DNA of 64,000 nt from CAIVAT01 sp049317265 (GCA_049317265.1 JBMOIP010000023.1:10585-74584), one strand, 5' to 3'. Counted from the stretch's first letter, positions 53,901 to 59,823 are shown. The notes: generated by a model not told the origin, from the sequence alone. Numbers and translations: made by a program.

Positions 53901-53979
53901 CTATCCTGTTGGAGTCTATTTTGTGAAAGTTTATGCCGGAGGCGAGGCAGAGACGATCAAACTGATAAAAACAAATTAA
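41977..53979 (+). CDS. Giant T9SS-secreted repeat protein 2
   Basis: A 4000-aa secreted protein. A signal peptide (about 1-20, ending VIA) is followed by a short N-terminal domain (about 22-105, DFVIVGAGSND... IRDLHIYLSAESNSLNL) loosely like DUF4347. Then come Ig-like domains, nine 80-aa Ig-like units (520-1236), two further Ig-like domains, 22 units (1436-3194), five different 91-aa units (3195-3649), one more 80-aa unit, an Ig domain and a T9SS sorting domain (about 3920-4000, FRLYPNPTTGSFTVEQ... IKLIKTN). Units read NPLPAAxAGADRAICLNxSTTLG... GFTSTLANPTVSPTVTTTYTLVETITLTGC-NTHSVTVTV with two Cys each. It is probably a long surface adhesin or stalk. The ligand is unknown. Units 13-27 form a higher-order repeat. 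Confidence 0.93.
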   Translation: MKNFLFIISLILFLGIKVIAQSADQDFVIVGAGSNDANLHQVQMRYAEKSNVYFVKEAKANPIKQIAKAIDGRTIRDLHIYLSAESNSLNLNSFGITSGNVNECGATEATYQPPTLTSTTSYKRRTVSTLNGNICYSVYTTAVTITIDPVSVGGTVGTSTHVCTGTNTTILTLTGKTGVVQRWQYSTNSGTDWTDLNSATNTTYTATNLTVTTDYRAVVKSGTCPEAFSVAATITVDPTSNGGNISGGKIVCYGTNSTTLTLYGQTGTVVKWQYTSNGGYNWYDIPGTTNTTYTATNLTTTTSFRAVVQSGVCNSTPGGYANVTVRPEFVAPVATSNQIICWNTTADELSATAASGGTGPYSYQWQMSYDESIWDDIEGETSLTLAPGDLYETTYYRLMATDQGIPSCSHELASNTITVTVRDPFTASELSIAGDQAYTCYNTAPGLITATPPTGGSGPPFTYQWQMKTTGSWSNVGTNSLTYQPGILTVNTQYRLIAYDNGIPSCGSVFSVNDITVTINPLPAATVGTDKVICLNESTDIGGVTVSGNTYSWTSSPAGFTSTEANPTVSPTVTTIYTLVETITATGCHNTHNVTVTVNPLPAANAGADRPICLYGNTTIGAAAVSGNTYAWTSVPAGFTSTLANPSVSPTVTTTYTLVETVTLTGCNNTNSVTVTVNQLPVAAPGSDRAICLNGSTTLGAAAVSGSTYSWSSNPNGFTSTLAEPTVSPTVTTTYTVVETNTATGCNNNNAVVVTVNPLPAAIAGANRAICLNESTTLGGPISKTISNTFSWSSVPAGFTSDLANPVVSPTVTTTYTVVETNSLTGCTNTHSVTVTVNPLPLAIAGADRAICLNQNTTLGNVAKIPNQNTFSWTSVPAGFTSTLQNPTVSPTVTTTYTLTETITLTGCSNTGSVTVTVNPLPAATAGLNRSICLNESTTIGATAVSGNTYSWSSVPSGFTSTLADPSVSPTVTTTYTVVETITATGCINNHSVTVTVNPLPAATAGADRSICLNASTTLGAPALKGSSNSYSWTSNPAGFTSTLARPVVSPTVTTTYTLVETITFTGCSNTHDVTVTVIPLPAAAAGDARAICLNESSTIGASAVVGSVYSWTSVPAGFTSTVANPTVSPTVTTTYSVVETATSTGCSNTNSVVVTVNPLPAAAAGSVVTICYGSSTDIGAAAIGGNTYSWSSVPDGFTSTLANPTVSPTVTTTYTVVETITLTGCNHSNSVVVTVRPEFNAASCSVSSQQICYNNAAAAIVASAATGGSGGYSYQWQYSENGVDGWNNISGATTLSYSSGILMSTIYYRILTTDMGTPCCGTDEPGNTVTIIVNDPLYPSVVTINPSTTAICYNATPGLLSATESTGGTGPFTYQWQKRLTAVGPWTNVGPNTTGNTTYQPGPLTANTYYRVIAKDMGVPTCGSTFSNAIYLTTLPIPAAVAGSDAAICSGFSTTIGASSVAGSTFTWSSVPAGFSSTTSNPTVNPTVTTTYTVVETITLTGCTNSHSVTVTVNPLPDAATGADRDICLNANTTIGADAVAGNTYSWSSVPAGFTSTIANPTVSPTVTTAYTLVETITATGCTNTNSVTVTVNPLPAALAGADRAICLNENTTLGGPISKSVSNTFSWTSVPVGFTSNLANPVVSPTVTTTYTVVETINLTGCTNTHSVTVTVNPLPDAVAGADRAICLNASTRIGAPLLDNGVVNLYSWTSDPSGFTSTLASPLVSPTVTTTYTLVETIVLTGCTNTHSVTVTVNPLPAAIAGTNRDICLNASTILGSDEVAGNSYSWISVPSGFTSTQANPTVSPTVATTYTLVETITATGCTNTNSVTVTVNPLPEAVAGADRAICLNETTTLGAPALKYAQNSFSWTSDPVGFTSTLARPIVSPTVTTTYTVVETILLTGCSNTHSVTVTVNPIPGAVAGDDRAICLHDNTTLGADAVAGSTYSWTSVPSGFASTVANPTVSPALTTTYTLVETITLTGCANIRSVTVTVNPLPAATAGADRAICLNENTTLGASEVEGNTYSWSSVPSGFTSTEANPTVSPSVTTTYTLVETITLTGCINTHSVTVTVNPLPSAIAGADRAICLNQSTTLGDLTKTPAMNTYSWTSDPSGFTSTLANPVVSPTVTTTYTLVETIVLTGCSNTNSVTITVNPLPAAIAGADRDICLNANTTLGSDEVAGNTYSWISVPSGFTSTEADPTVSPLVTTAYALVETITATGCTNTHSVTVTVNPLPAAIAGADRAICLNESTTLGAPVSKYVLNSYSWTSVPVGFTSTLARPVVSPTVTTTYTVVETILLTGCSDTHSVTVTVNPLPDAVAGDDRAICLNDNTTLGADAVSGNTYSWSAVPAGYTSTLANPAVSPTVTTTYTLVETITLTGCTNTHSVTVTVNPLPAAVAGADRPICLNETTTIGASAVSGNTYSWTAVPSGFTSTEANPSVSPAVTTTYTLVETVSLTGCSNTHSVTVTVNPLPSAIAGADRAICLNQSTTLGDLRKTPTLNIYSWTSVPAGFTSTLANPVVSPTVTTTYTLVETIVLTGCSNTNSVTITVNPLPAAIVGADREICLNANTTLGSDEIAGNTYSWISVPSGFTSTEANPTVSPAVTTTYTLVETITVTGCTNTHSVTVTVNPLPAAIAGADRAICLNESTTLGAPDLKYVQNSFSWTSVPVGFTSTLARPTVSPTVTTTYTVVETILVTGCSDTHSVTVTVNPLPDAVAGDDRAICLNDNTTLGTDAISGNTYSWSAVPAGFTSTLANPTVSPSVTTTYTLVETITLTGCNNTHSVTVTVNPLPAAIAGTDRDICLNENTTLGASAVAGNSYSWTAVPSGFTSTEANPTVSPAVTTTYTLVETITLTGCIDTHSVTVTVNPLPSAIAGADRAICLNQSTTLGDLTKTPAMNTYSWTSDPAGFTSTLANPIVTPSVTTTYTVIETITLTGCTNTNSVTVTVNPLPEALAGADRAICLNESTTLGAPPLKVTANSFSWTSVPAGFTSTLARPTVTPMVTTTYTVVETILLTGCTNTHSVTVTVNPLPAAIAGDDRAICLYGSTTLGAPALKTSSNSFSWTSVPAGFTSTLARPVVSPTVTTTYTVVETILLTGCNNTHSVTVTVNPLPLAVAGDNRDICYNSNTIIGAAAVAGNTYTWTAVPAGFTSTVANPTVSPAVTTTYTVVETITLTGCTNTHSVTVTVIPLSYLSSTLTPTAICSGATFGYLATSSTSGATFAWSRATITGINESGTSGTGDISEVLTNTTTQPIAVTYSYITTANGCSNAGQDVVVTVNPIPVLSSTLSPTSTCNGVLFGYTATSTTPGATFEWSRATVTGITPAGTSGTGNVSEVLSNSTTEPIDVTYVYTTTANGCSNTYQDVVVKVNPTAVLSSTLTPAAINSAVTFNYTATSVTTGATFTWSRATIAGITQPGTTGSGNVSEKLTNTSTLPIVVTYLYTTTINGCSNTPQSVVVTVYPTADLSSTLTPPAVCSGAPFIYTATSVTPGATFAWTRATLAGVLPAGTSGTGNVFEVLINTTPAPIVITYVYTTTANGYSNTPQNVVVTLNPTPALTSSLTPAGICSGSLFTYVATSATVGTTFGWSRATKPGILQPGTSGTGNVNEVLTNTTVNPINVTYIYTTTANGCSSNGQQVVVAVRPLPAAVAGSPRTICSGSGTTIGAAAVTGSAYSWTSVPVGFTSTLSNPEVYPTVTTTYTVVETNVVTGCSNSHGVLVTVNPSYPVSVTITSDITEVCPGTVVNFTATPVNGGATPAYQWMVDDATIQGATNSTFILTPTANSTSVTCELTSSLTLCAPGNPATSNIIVVTISDLCPTATVIGNVLAGETKCYNATQTITVAGNGTTFNVKPGGQVTMIAGLNIVYLPGTTVESGGYMLGKISDGTYCGQQGPSLVTTVTSVDELPVPSLKASFRLYPNPTTGSFTVEQTRGAVYDVVKIEIYSMIGAKVMTGQMTGEMKHLFNVSDYPVGVYFVKVYAGGEAETIKLIKTN
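43534..45684 (+). repeat. First block of nine ~80-aa Ig-like units in giant protein 2
   Basis: Nine in-frame units (717 codons), each starting NPLPAA- and ending TVTV. They are diverged from one another, with short (79 aa) and long (81 aa) loop variants. Confidence 0.9.
46282..51558 (+). repeat. Second block of 22 ~80-aa Ig-like units in giant protein 2
   Basis: Twenty-two units in frame (1759 codons). Short-loop (VAGNTYSW) and long-loop (SKYVLNSYSW) types alternate. Units 13-27 of the protein follow a five-unit order. Confidence 0.9.
46999..50592 (+). repeat. Five-unit higher-order repeat (period 1197-1200 bp)
   Basis: Three tandem copies of a block of five units begin at 46999, 48199 and 49396, with the next block starting at 50593. 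The spacing is 1200, 1197 and 1197 bp. Diagnostic order within a block: a long-loop unit (LLDNGVVN, LTKTPAMN, LRKTPTLN), a TLGSDE(V/I)AG unit, a TTLGAP.LKY-type unit, a DNTTLG.DA.(A/S)G unit and an ETTT/ENTTLGAS unit. The block at 50593 starts LTKTPAMN but then diverges. Confidence 0.9.
51559..52923 (+). repeat. Five tandem ~91-aa units in giant protein 2
   Basis: In-frame array of five units of 91 aa that read LSSTLTPxAICSGxxFxYxATSxTxGATFxWSRATxxGI.. with GTSGTGNVSEVLTNTT and TTANGCSNTxQxVVVTV. It is distinct from the 80-aa units before and after. Confidence 0.9.
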
Positions 53980-53992
53980 TCACTTTATCCTT

Positions 53993-54028
53993 AAATAAAA
54001 AATCCCGCGAAAGCGGGATTTTTTATTT
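53993..54028. terminator. Bidirectional Rho-independent terminator
   Basis: The stem TCCCGC/GCGGGA with loop GAAA is flanked by AAATAAAAAA and TTTTTTATTT. It serves giant gene 2 and the convergent lipoate ligase gene, and its last bases overlap the lipoate ligase stop. It has the same stem and loop as the terminator after giant gene 1. Confidence 0.92.
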
Positions 54029-55010
54029 AAAACATTCCGTTAACCAGTTCATTTACGGTTAACCCGGAAAAGTAATCCTCAATGTTAAATGGCTGCAATG
54101 CGAGTAAAAGATCATGCGTATTGTGCGGTGTTCCGGTCAAGGCTGCTTCAATGTCTTCGGTGTCGAATTTGTTGAAATAATCGCCGAAGATTTTCACATG
54201 CTGAATGATGCCGTTGTGCACGTCGAGGTCAAATTCAAGGGTGCCGCCTTTTTCCGTACGGACGACTTTCCGAAAATTGTAGTTGGGCGAATATCCAAAG
54301 TTCCACTCCCAGGTGCTGTATTTCGTCCTGACAAGTTCATGAATGTTGTCATGGTCCTCGTTGCTCAGTTCCGTCATTCGGGCATCCTGATTTTTTTCAA
54401 CGATATGATTGTGTATCAGAATGGCAAATTCCATGACATCCATCGGCTTCTTCAGATGTTCACTGATGTTGGTTACACGGCTGCGAACAGATTTCACAGC
54501 CTTGTCCTGAAACTTTAATGGGTCAGCATTCAGGGCGTCTGCCAGGTTTGGCATATGGGAAGAGAAGAGAAGCGTTCCATGATGCAGTACCCTGTTTTTC
54601 CATATATGTTCTGCGTTCCCTGAAAATTTCCTGCCATCGATGGTAAGGTCATTCCTCCCCTCGAAACTTGCATCGATGCCCATTTTCTGCAAGACTTCCA
54701 GGATTGGTTCCGTGTATTTTCTGAAGTCGATCAGGCTTTCCTGCTTGCCGGTCTGGATGAAGGTGAAATTCAGATTTCCAAGGTCATGGAATACAGCACC
54801 ACCACCACTTAGCCTTCGCACGACAGGGATGTTGTTCTTTTTCACATAGTCCACATTGATCTCCGACAGTGTATTCTGGTGTTTGCCAACAATGATACAG
54901 GGCGCATTGCGCCATAACATAAAAGTGTCTTCATTGAAATTTTTCAAAATATACTCTTCTGCGGCGAGGTTGAAGTAAGGATCAGTCTGGTGACGTTTTA
55001 CGATGAGCAT
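54027..55010 (-). CDS. lplA: Lipoate-protein ligase
   Basis: A 327-aa ligase that attaches free lipoate to E2 and H-protein domains via lipoyl-AMP. N-terminal catalytic domain: FNLAAEEYILKN (about residues 13-24), RRLSGGGAVFHDLGNLNFTF (about 65-84), and GRKFSGNA (lysine-binding region, about 130). A C-terminal LplA-C-like domain follows. The start MLIVKRHQTDP is the usual one. It is monocistronic. A minus-strand CAAAATTA (55027-55034) just upstream may be its -7 element. Confidence 0.93.
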   Translation of the reverse strand: MLIVKRHQTDPYFNLAAEEYILKNFNEDTFMLWRNAPCIIVGKHQNTLSEINVDYVKKNNIPVVRRLSGGGAVFHDLGNLNFTFIQTGKQESLIDFRKYTEPILEVLQKMGIDASFEGRNDLTIDGRKFSGNAEHIWKNRVLHHGTLLFSSHMPNLADALNADPLKFQDKAVKSVRSRVTNISEHLKKPMDVMEFAILIHNHIVEKNQDARMTELSNEDHDNIHELVRTKYSTWEWNFGYSPNYNFRKVVRTEKGGTLEFDLDVHNGIIQHVKIFGDYFNKFDTEDIEAALTGTPHNTHDLLLALQPFNIEDYFSGLTVNELVNGMF

Positions 55011-55057
55011 TGGGATATTTTTGAGGCAAAATTAAGGCTTTCTTGCAAATAGGTAGT

Positions 55058-55065
55058 TATCTTTG
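55058..55065 (+). promoter_or_regulatory. Candidate -7 element for the acyltransferase gene
   Basis: TATCTTTG matches TAnnTTTG, 37 nt before the ATG at 55103. A TTG at 55043 is too close to serve as -33, so support is partial. Confidence 0.45.
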
Positions 55066-55102
55066 CACTCATTAATGGGTTACAGCAATTTAACTTTACG
55101 GT

Positions 55103-55969
55103 ATGGATTATTTGACTTACCTGGTATTTCGGGCTTTTGCGGTCTGTTTCCGGTTTCTTCCGTTTCGCTTGCTATACGGATTTGCTGACTTGCTTTTTTA
55201 CCTGGTCTTTTATATTGTAGGGTACAGGAGGAAAGTGGTGTTTGAAAACCTAAGAAAGTCATTTCCAGATAAAACGGAAGAGGATCTAACCAGGATCGCA
55301 AAGGGCTTTTATCACCATTTTACCGATATGCTGATTGAAAGCCTGAAAGCCTTTACAATGACAGAAGAGGCTGTTATAAAACGGTACAAGTTTTTAAATA
55401 CTGACATCACTGATCGTTATTTTCAGAAGGGGCAACAAATAATATGTGTTGCCGGGCATTATGGGAATTGGGAATGGGCCGGGATTGCTGCCGGAAAACA
55501 GATGCTACACAAACCGGTCGGGTTTTACAAACCGCTTTCAAATGGCTATATTGACCGGTATATCCTCCGAACCAGGGTACAGGGGCGCGCTCAACTGGCA
55601 TCGATAACCAAAACTGCTGAAACATTTATAACGGACTGGGGTGAACCAGTAGCATTCTACATGGTAGCCGATCAAAGCCCGTCAAGTCCCAGGCTTGCCT
55701 ATTGGCTCAATTTCATGAACCAGGATACTGCTGTTTTGCATGGCCCGGAGAAATATGCAAGGATCCATAATTTCCCTGTTGTATTTGCCAGCGTGAAAAA
55801 AATCAAGCGTGGATATTACACAATTGATTTCAAGGAGATTGAGCCGGAACCCAATAAAACAAAAACCGGCGAGATCACTGGCCGGTTTATGAAAATGCTT
55901 GAGGATGTTATCAATGAAAACCCCGAATACTATTTGTGGTCTCATCGGAGGTGGAAACTCAAGCGATAG
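55103..55969 (+). CDS. Lysophospholipid/lipid A acyltransferase (LpxL/HtrB family)
   Basis: A 288-aa membrane-associated acyltransferase with an N-terminal hydrophobic segment (about residues 5-40). The catalytic HYGNWEW (HX4E, about 117-123) is followed by GFYKPLSN and a VADQSPSS segment. The length is that of LpxL/LpxM enzymes, which add a secondary acyl chain to Kdo-lipid A. Bacteroidota usually carry one such gene. It is convergent with the aconitase gene. TAGGAA/TTCCTA just after the stop is a weak inverted repeat without a U tract. Confidence 0.9.
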   Translation: MDYLTYLVFRAFAVCFRFLPFRLLYGFADLLFYLVFYIVGYRRKVVFENLRKSFPDKTEEDLTRIAKGFYHHFTDMLIESLKAFTMTEEAVIKRYKFLNTDITDRYFQKGQQIICVAGHYGNWEWAGIAAGKQMLHKPVGFYKPLSNGYIDRYILRTRVQGRAQLASITKTAETFITDWGEPVAFYMVADQSPSSPRLAYWLNFMNQDTAVLHGPEKYARIHNFPVVFASVKKIKRGYYTIDFKEIEPEPNKTKTGEITGRFMKMLEDVINENPEYYLWSHRRWKLKR

Positions 55970-56000
55970 GGACAAGACGGTTATTTAGGAAATATACTTC

Positions 56001-57815
56001 CTATAACAACCCTCCATTTTGATAGATTGCCAGTTGAGCGGCATAGAATTTATCCAGTTGAACAGTTTTCCCCGTTTTAATATTAGTGAGAGTTCCTGAG
56101 ATAAAATCGACCTTTACTGAATCTCCATTCTCTATTCCCGCTTCTGCAAGAACTTCGGGTTTATAAGTCAGGATCGGCATTGCCGCATTGATGGCATTGC
56201 GTTCATAAATAGCGCCATACGACTCTGCAAGGATGCAACTGATCCCAAGAGAAAGGAAACAGTCAACAGCCTGCTGACGTGAACTCCCTGCACCGAAATT
56301 TTTCTGCGTAATAACGATATCTCCAGGTTTTGCCTTTTTGGCAAAATCTTCAAATCCCCTGAGATTGTCGAAGGTGTATTGTCCCATCTCCTTAATATCG
56401 GTGATGGTAAGATACCTGTTGTGGAAAATCATATCGGTATCAATATCATCTTTTGGAATAATCCAGACAGAACCTTCGACCACAGTTGGCTTGGCAATCC
56501 TGGTTTTTACTTCCCGGGTCGCCGATGCTAAATCCTTTTTTCCGGAAGCGTGAAACAGTGTTGGCTGATCCGGAATCTGATCAGGCGTTGTGATGAAACC
56601 TGCCACCGCGGAAGCTGCTACTACAGCCGGAGAGGCAAGATAAACGTATCCTTTTCCCTGTTTACCCTCAAAATTCCGGTTCCCGGTACTTATGGTAACC
56701 TCACCAGGACCATTTTGCCCAACTTGTCCGGCAGCGCAACCTGCACAACCTGCGTTTGAAACCATTACGCCCGCTTCTTTGAAAGTCTGGATAATACCTT
56801 CATCCATGGCCTGGGTCCAGATTGCATCTGTTGCAGGAACAATTTTAAGGACTACACCGGGGGCTACTTTACGTCCCCTGAGCACGGCCGCAGCGGCCCG
56901 CAGATCTTCAATACGTCCATTGGTGCAACTACCTATAAAACCCGAGTCAATCTTACGGTTACGAACATTTTCGATGGAAGTATCATCATGGGGATGTCCC
57001 GGGTTTGCCACCATTGTGACAAACTGGCTCATGTCGATATCGAAACTTTTCTCATAAACGGCATCTGCATCAGCAGTTATCGCCGGATATGCCTTGCCGG
57101 TAACTCTTTTCAACTCCTGGAGAAGGGCCGCAGAAGTTGGGAATAAAATGATGATGGCGCCCATCTCAGTACCCATCGAAGCAATCGTAATTCTGTCGGC
57201 GAGGGTGAAATTCTCTGTGTCTGCACCATAAATTTCAACTGAGTACCCCAGGAGTTTATTCGCTCCGAAAACCGACAGAAGATTCAGTACGATATCTTTG
57301 GCAGACACCCCTGCCGGCCTTTTCCCATTAAGGTTGATCCTAACGGATGCAGGGACTTTGAACCAGACAGCCCCTTTAGCCCAGGCAGCTGCAATATCCT
57401 GGTCTCCCATTCCCTGGCCGAAAGCAGAAATGGCTCCCATAATGTTCGCATGTGAGTCGGTTGACACGAAGGTGCTGCCAGGCCAGGTCAGTCCGTTGTC
57501 AATAGCCAGGTGCGTGCCGATCCCTGCATCGACATCATATACTTTAATCCCGTTTTCACGGGCATATTGCCTGCAATAGTGCTGGTTGGCAGCATACTTC
57601 TGATCAGATCCGCCGGGATTACAGTCGAATGTGAAGATGGTCTTTGATGGATCAGCAATTGTCAACCCGTTGTCAATCAGATTTTTGACAACATTTGCGC
57701 CTCCAAAATCCCTGGCAGCGCGAGTATCGATGAACACATCAACAATATCACCAGGCTTAACAACAGGCTGGTTTGAATGTCCTGCAATTATTTTCTCTAT
57801 AATATTCATAGTCAA
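56001..57815 (-). CDS. Aconitase/3-isopropylmalate dehydratase family protein (fused large and small domains)
   Basis: A 604-aa [4Fe-4S] hydro-lyase. The large-subunit part (about 1-420) carries STDSHANIMGA, GSCTNGR and NAGCAGCAAG with the cluster cysteines. The small-subunit swivel domain (about 435-600) carries WIIPKDDIDTDMIFHNRY and NFGAGSSRQQA. LeuC- and LeuD-like parts are thus fused in one short chain, unlike the 850-900-aa AcnA/AcnB. With the downstream-strand dehydrogenase (58514-59704) it probably performs citrate to isocitrate conversion. A leucine-pathway role cannot be excluded, but leuA is not nearby. It lies 40 nt after the HD-domain gene on the same strand. Confidence 0.88.
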   Translation of the reverse strand: MTMNIIEKIIAGHSNQPVVKPGDIVDVFIDTRAARDFGGANVVKNLIDNGLTIADPSKTIFTFDCNPGGSDQKYAANQHYCRQYARENGIKVYDVDAGIGTHLAIDNGLTWPGSTFVSTDSHANIMGAISAFGQGMGDQDIAAAWAKGAVWFKVPASVRINLNGKRPAGVSAKDIVLNLLSVFGANKLLGYSVEIYGADTENFTLADRITIASMGTEMGAIIILFPTSAALLQELKRVTGKAYPAITADADAVYEKSFDIDMSQFVTMVANPGHPHDDTSIENVRNRKIDSGFIGSCTNGRIEDLRAAAAVLRGRKVAPGVVLKIVPATDAIWTQAMDEGIIQTFKEAGVMVSNAGCAGCAAGQVGQNGPGEVTISTGNRNFEGKQGKGYVYLASPAVVAASAVAGFITTPDQIPDQPTLFHASGKKDLASATREVKTRIAKPTVVEGSVWIIPKDDIDTDMIFHNRYLTITDIKEMGQYTFDNLRGFEDFAKKAKPGDIVITQKNFGAGSSRQQAVDCFLSLGISCILAESYGAIYERNAINAAMPILTYKPEVLAEAGIENGDSVKVDFISGTLTNIKTGKTVQLDKFYAAQLAIYQNGGLL

Positions 57816-57855
57816 TAATTTTGAAATTCGTTATAACTATTTAAGCGTCCATCGT

Positions 57856-58401
57856 TTATTTCAACCTGTCTCTGAAAGGCTCAAAGGTCATAAAATCAGC
57901 ATGGTGGACGATGTAGGCTTCTGTTGTTCTTTTTACCATGTCACCTTCACCTGCATGGGTGGCGATGATATGACAAACAGCTGCGGGCACTCCGCATTGC
58001 TCAGCCAAAGATACACCAGAAAATGGATGACGAAGATATTTTCCATACATTCCCTGCACAGATTTCCCGTCTTTCATTTCGTACTCCAGCAGTTTCCCAA
58101 CATCTGCAAGGATAGCGCCGGCAATCAGGATGTCCATATTTACCGGAAGATCATTGTGGAAAAACTCATTCATTTTATTTCCTGCATCCCTGGCGACATG
58201 CACAACACAACGCTTATGAGCCATGAAGGAGACCTTCATGTCCGGCCCGGCAAGCAGGGTGAAAGGGATTGTCTTTAGGTCATCAGGAGTAAGGACACTC
58301 TTTTCAAGCGCCAATTCCCATGTTTTGGCAGTTTTTTCGCGGAGGTCGGAATCCTGTATCCACATCAGTTCCGGCCAGAGGGCTATGATTTCGTTTGTCA
58401 T
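57856..58401 (-). CDS. HD-domain protein
   Basis: A 181-aa protein with an HD phosphohydrolase-like fold. Visible elements include MAHKRCVVHVARDAG, ILAGAILADVGKLLEYE (the HD pair is replaced by ADVGK), RHPFSGVSLA, ATHAGEGD and YIVHHADF. The classic HD doublet appears altered to AD, so catalysis is uncertain. The start MTNEIIALWP at 58401 is chosen, because an upstream ATG at 58482 would read through the hairpin 58420-58514. It sits between the dehydrogenase and aconitase genes in one minus-strand operon. Its link to these enzymes is unexplained. Confidence 0.8.
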   Translation of the reverse strand: MTNEIIALWPELMWIQDSDLREKTAKTWELALEKSVLTPDDLKTIPFTLLAGPDMKVSFMAHKRCVVHVARDAGNKMNEFFHNDLPVNMDILIAGAILADVGKLLEYEMKDGKSVQGMYGKYLRHPFSGVSLAEQCGVPAAVCHIIATHAGEGDMVKRTTEAYIVHHADFMTFEPFRDRLK

Positions 58402-58419
58402 TTTTGGTCGTTTTTTTTT

Positions 58420-58514
58420 GTTAACAGGTGAACTGGTAAACAAGTAAACAGGTGAGCAATTAGTGATTCCGTTCCTGCTCACCCGTTTACCGGTTTACCG
58501 GTTTACCCGTTTAC
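58420..58514. repeat. Long imperfect hairpin in the dehydrogenase-HD gap
   Basis: Two 39-nt arms (58420-58458 and 58476-58514) pair with seven mismatches around a 17-nt loop. The arms are made of GGTAAAC(A/C)GGT-like tandem units. The right arm reaches the first base of the dehydrogenase stop codon. In the mRNA it would form a long stem just before the HD gene. Confidence 0.88.
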
Positions 58515-59704
58515 TATAATTTTGCAATAATAGCATCCGCCATCTGCTGCGTTGTTGCAGCGCCTTTGCTGAATGCATCGGGAGTTCCTGAAAGTTTCAT
58601 CATGTCGTAGGTCATGACTTTTCCTTCCTCCACTACTTCCGCAACTGCTTTGGTGATTCTTGCAGCCATCTCCATTTCGCCGAGATGCTCGAGCATCATC
58701 ACAGCTGAGAGGATCATGGCCGTGGGGTTGACAATCGACGGATTGAATTCTGCATATTTTGGAGCAGATCCGTGTGTCGGTTCGAAAACGGCGATTTCAG
58801 GTCCGATGTTTGCGCTGCAGGCAAAGCCTAAGCCGCCAATCAACCCGGCAAAGCCATCGGAAACAATGTCCCCGAACATATTTCCGGCTACCATAACATG
58901 GTATGTTTCAGGGTTTTTGGTGAGCCACATCATCTGGGCATCGATGTTGGTGTCCTGAACTTTAATGCCGGGATATTCGTTTTTTGCCATTTCCTGGGCC
59001 ATTTTCAGCATCATTCCTGATGTTTCGCGGATTACATTGGGCTTTTCACAAACCGTGACTGTGTTGAATCCACGGGACTTTGCGTATTCGAAAGCTGCTT
59101 TCAGGATTCGTCCGGTATATTTTTTTGTGAAGATCCGGGTTGAAACAGCCAGCTCGGGACGCGGGCACCACGCAAAATTGTCTCTGAATTTTTTATGGGT
59201 CATCAGGGCATCATAAACCTGGTCGGATGGGTTTGACCATTCTACACCACCATAAAGACATTCCGTGTTCTGGCGGAAGATCATCGTATCGATGATTGGC
59301 TCTTCGATAACGCCGCCAAATCCGCGACGGATGAAGTTAAGCGGGTTTCCCTTGAAGGTTTTGCATGGACGCATGCAGATATCAAGGTCGTATTTTTGCC
59401 GCATGGTAACGATCGGGCTGTAGTAGGCAAAACCTTTGCCTTTTAACTCCGGAGCCAGTTCAGCTTCAGTTTTATCTTTTGGTTTGGAGGTGATGGCGCC
59501 AAAAAGACCGATTTTATGTTTTTCCAAAAGTTTTTGGGTGCGCTCGGGAAATGGATCACCCTCCTTGCACCAGAATTCCCAGCCGATATCACCATGTACA
59601 TATTCTGCATCAAAACCGGCTGCATCCAATACGCGGATGGCCTCATCAAGGACGACTTTGCCAATCCCGTCACCGGGCATTGCAACGATTGTTCTCTTTG
59701 CCAT
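58514..59704 (-). CDS. Isocitrate/isopropylmalate dehydrogenase family protein
   Basis: A 396-aa beta-decarboxylating dehydrogenase: MPGDGIGKVVLDEA at the N-terminus, MRPCKTFKG, IDTMIFRQNTECLYGGVEW (substrate/NAD loop, about residues 139-157), VAGNMFGDIVSDGFAGLIGGLG (metal aspartates, about 270-291) and EPTHGSAPKYA. It converts isocitrate to 2-oxoglutarate, or less likely a homologous 2-hydroxy-3-carboxylate. It precedes the HD and aconitase genes on the same strand, consistent with a citrate-to-2-oxoglutarate segment for glutamate supply. A good promoter lies 45 nt upstream. Confidence 0.88.
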   Translation of the reverse strand: MAKRTIVAMPGDGIGKVVLDEAIRVLDAAGFDAEYVHGDIGWEFWCKEGDPFPERTQKLLEKHKIGLFGAITSKPKDKTEAELAPELKGKGFAYYSPIVTMRQKYDLDICMRPCKTFKGNPLNFIRRGFGGVIEEPIIDTMIFRQNTECLYGGVEWSNPSDQVYDALMTHKKFRDNFAWCPRPELAVSTRIFTKKYTGRILKAAFEYAKSRGFNTVTVCEKPNVIRETSGMMLKMAQEMAKNEYPGIKVQDTNIDAQMMWLTKNPETYHVMVAGNMFGDIVSDGFAGLIGGLGFACSANIGPEIAVFEPTHGSAPKYAEFNPSIVNPTAMILSAVMMLEHLGEMEMAARITKAVAEVVEEGKVMTYDMMKLSGTPDAFSKGAATTQQMADAIIAKL

Positions 59705-59748
59705 AAATAGTTTGTTTATTAGTAGTTAAATGATTAACAATTGGTCGT

Positions 59749-59778
59749 CAAAGATACAACACCGGGGGAAATTCACAA
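59749..59778 (-). promoter_or_regulatory. Candidate promoter of the dehydrogenase-HD-aconitase operon
   Basis: On the minus strand TTG (59776-59778), a 19-nt spacer and TATCTTTG (59749-59756) fit the Bacteroidota consensus well, 45 nt upstream of the ATG. Confidence 0.6.
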
Positions 59779-59823
59779 AACAGGAACTGCACATTTTTCA
59801 CGTTTTTTTCCGGCACTATTTGT

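Noticed and set aside
57631..58278. Plus-strand 215-aa frame over the aconitase/HD junction
   Set aside because: Antisense to two well-supported genes.
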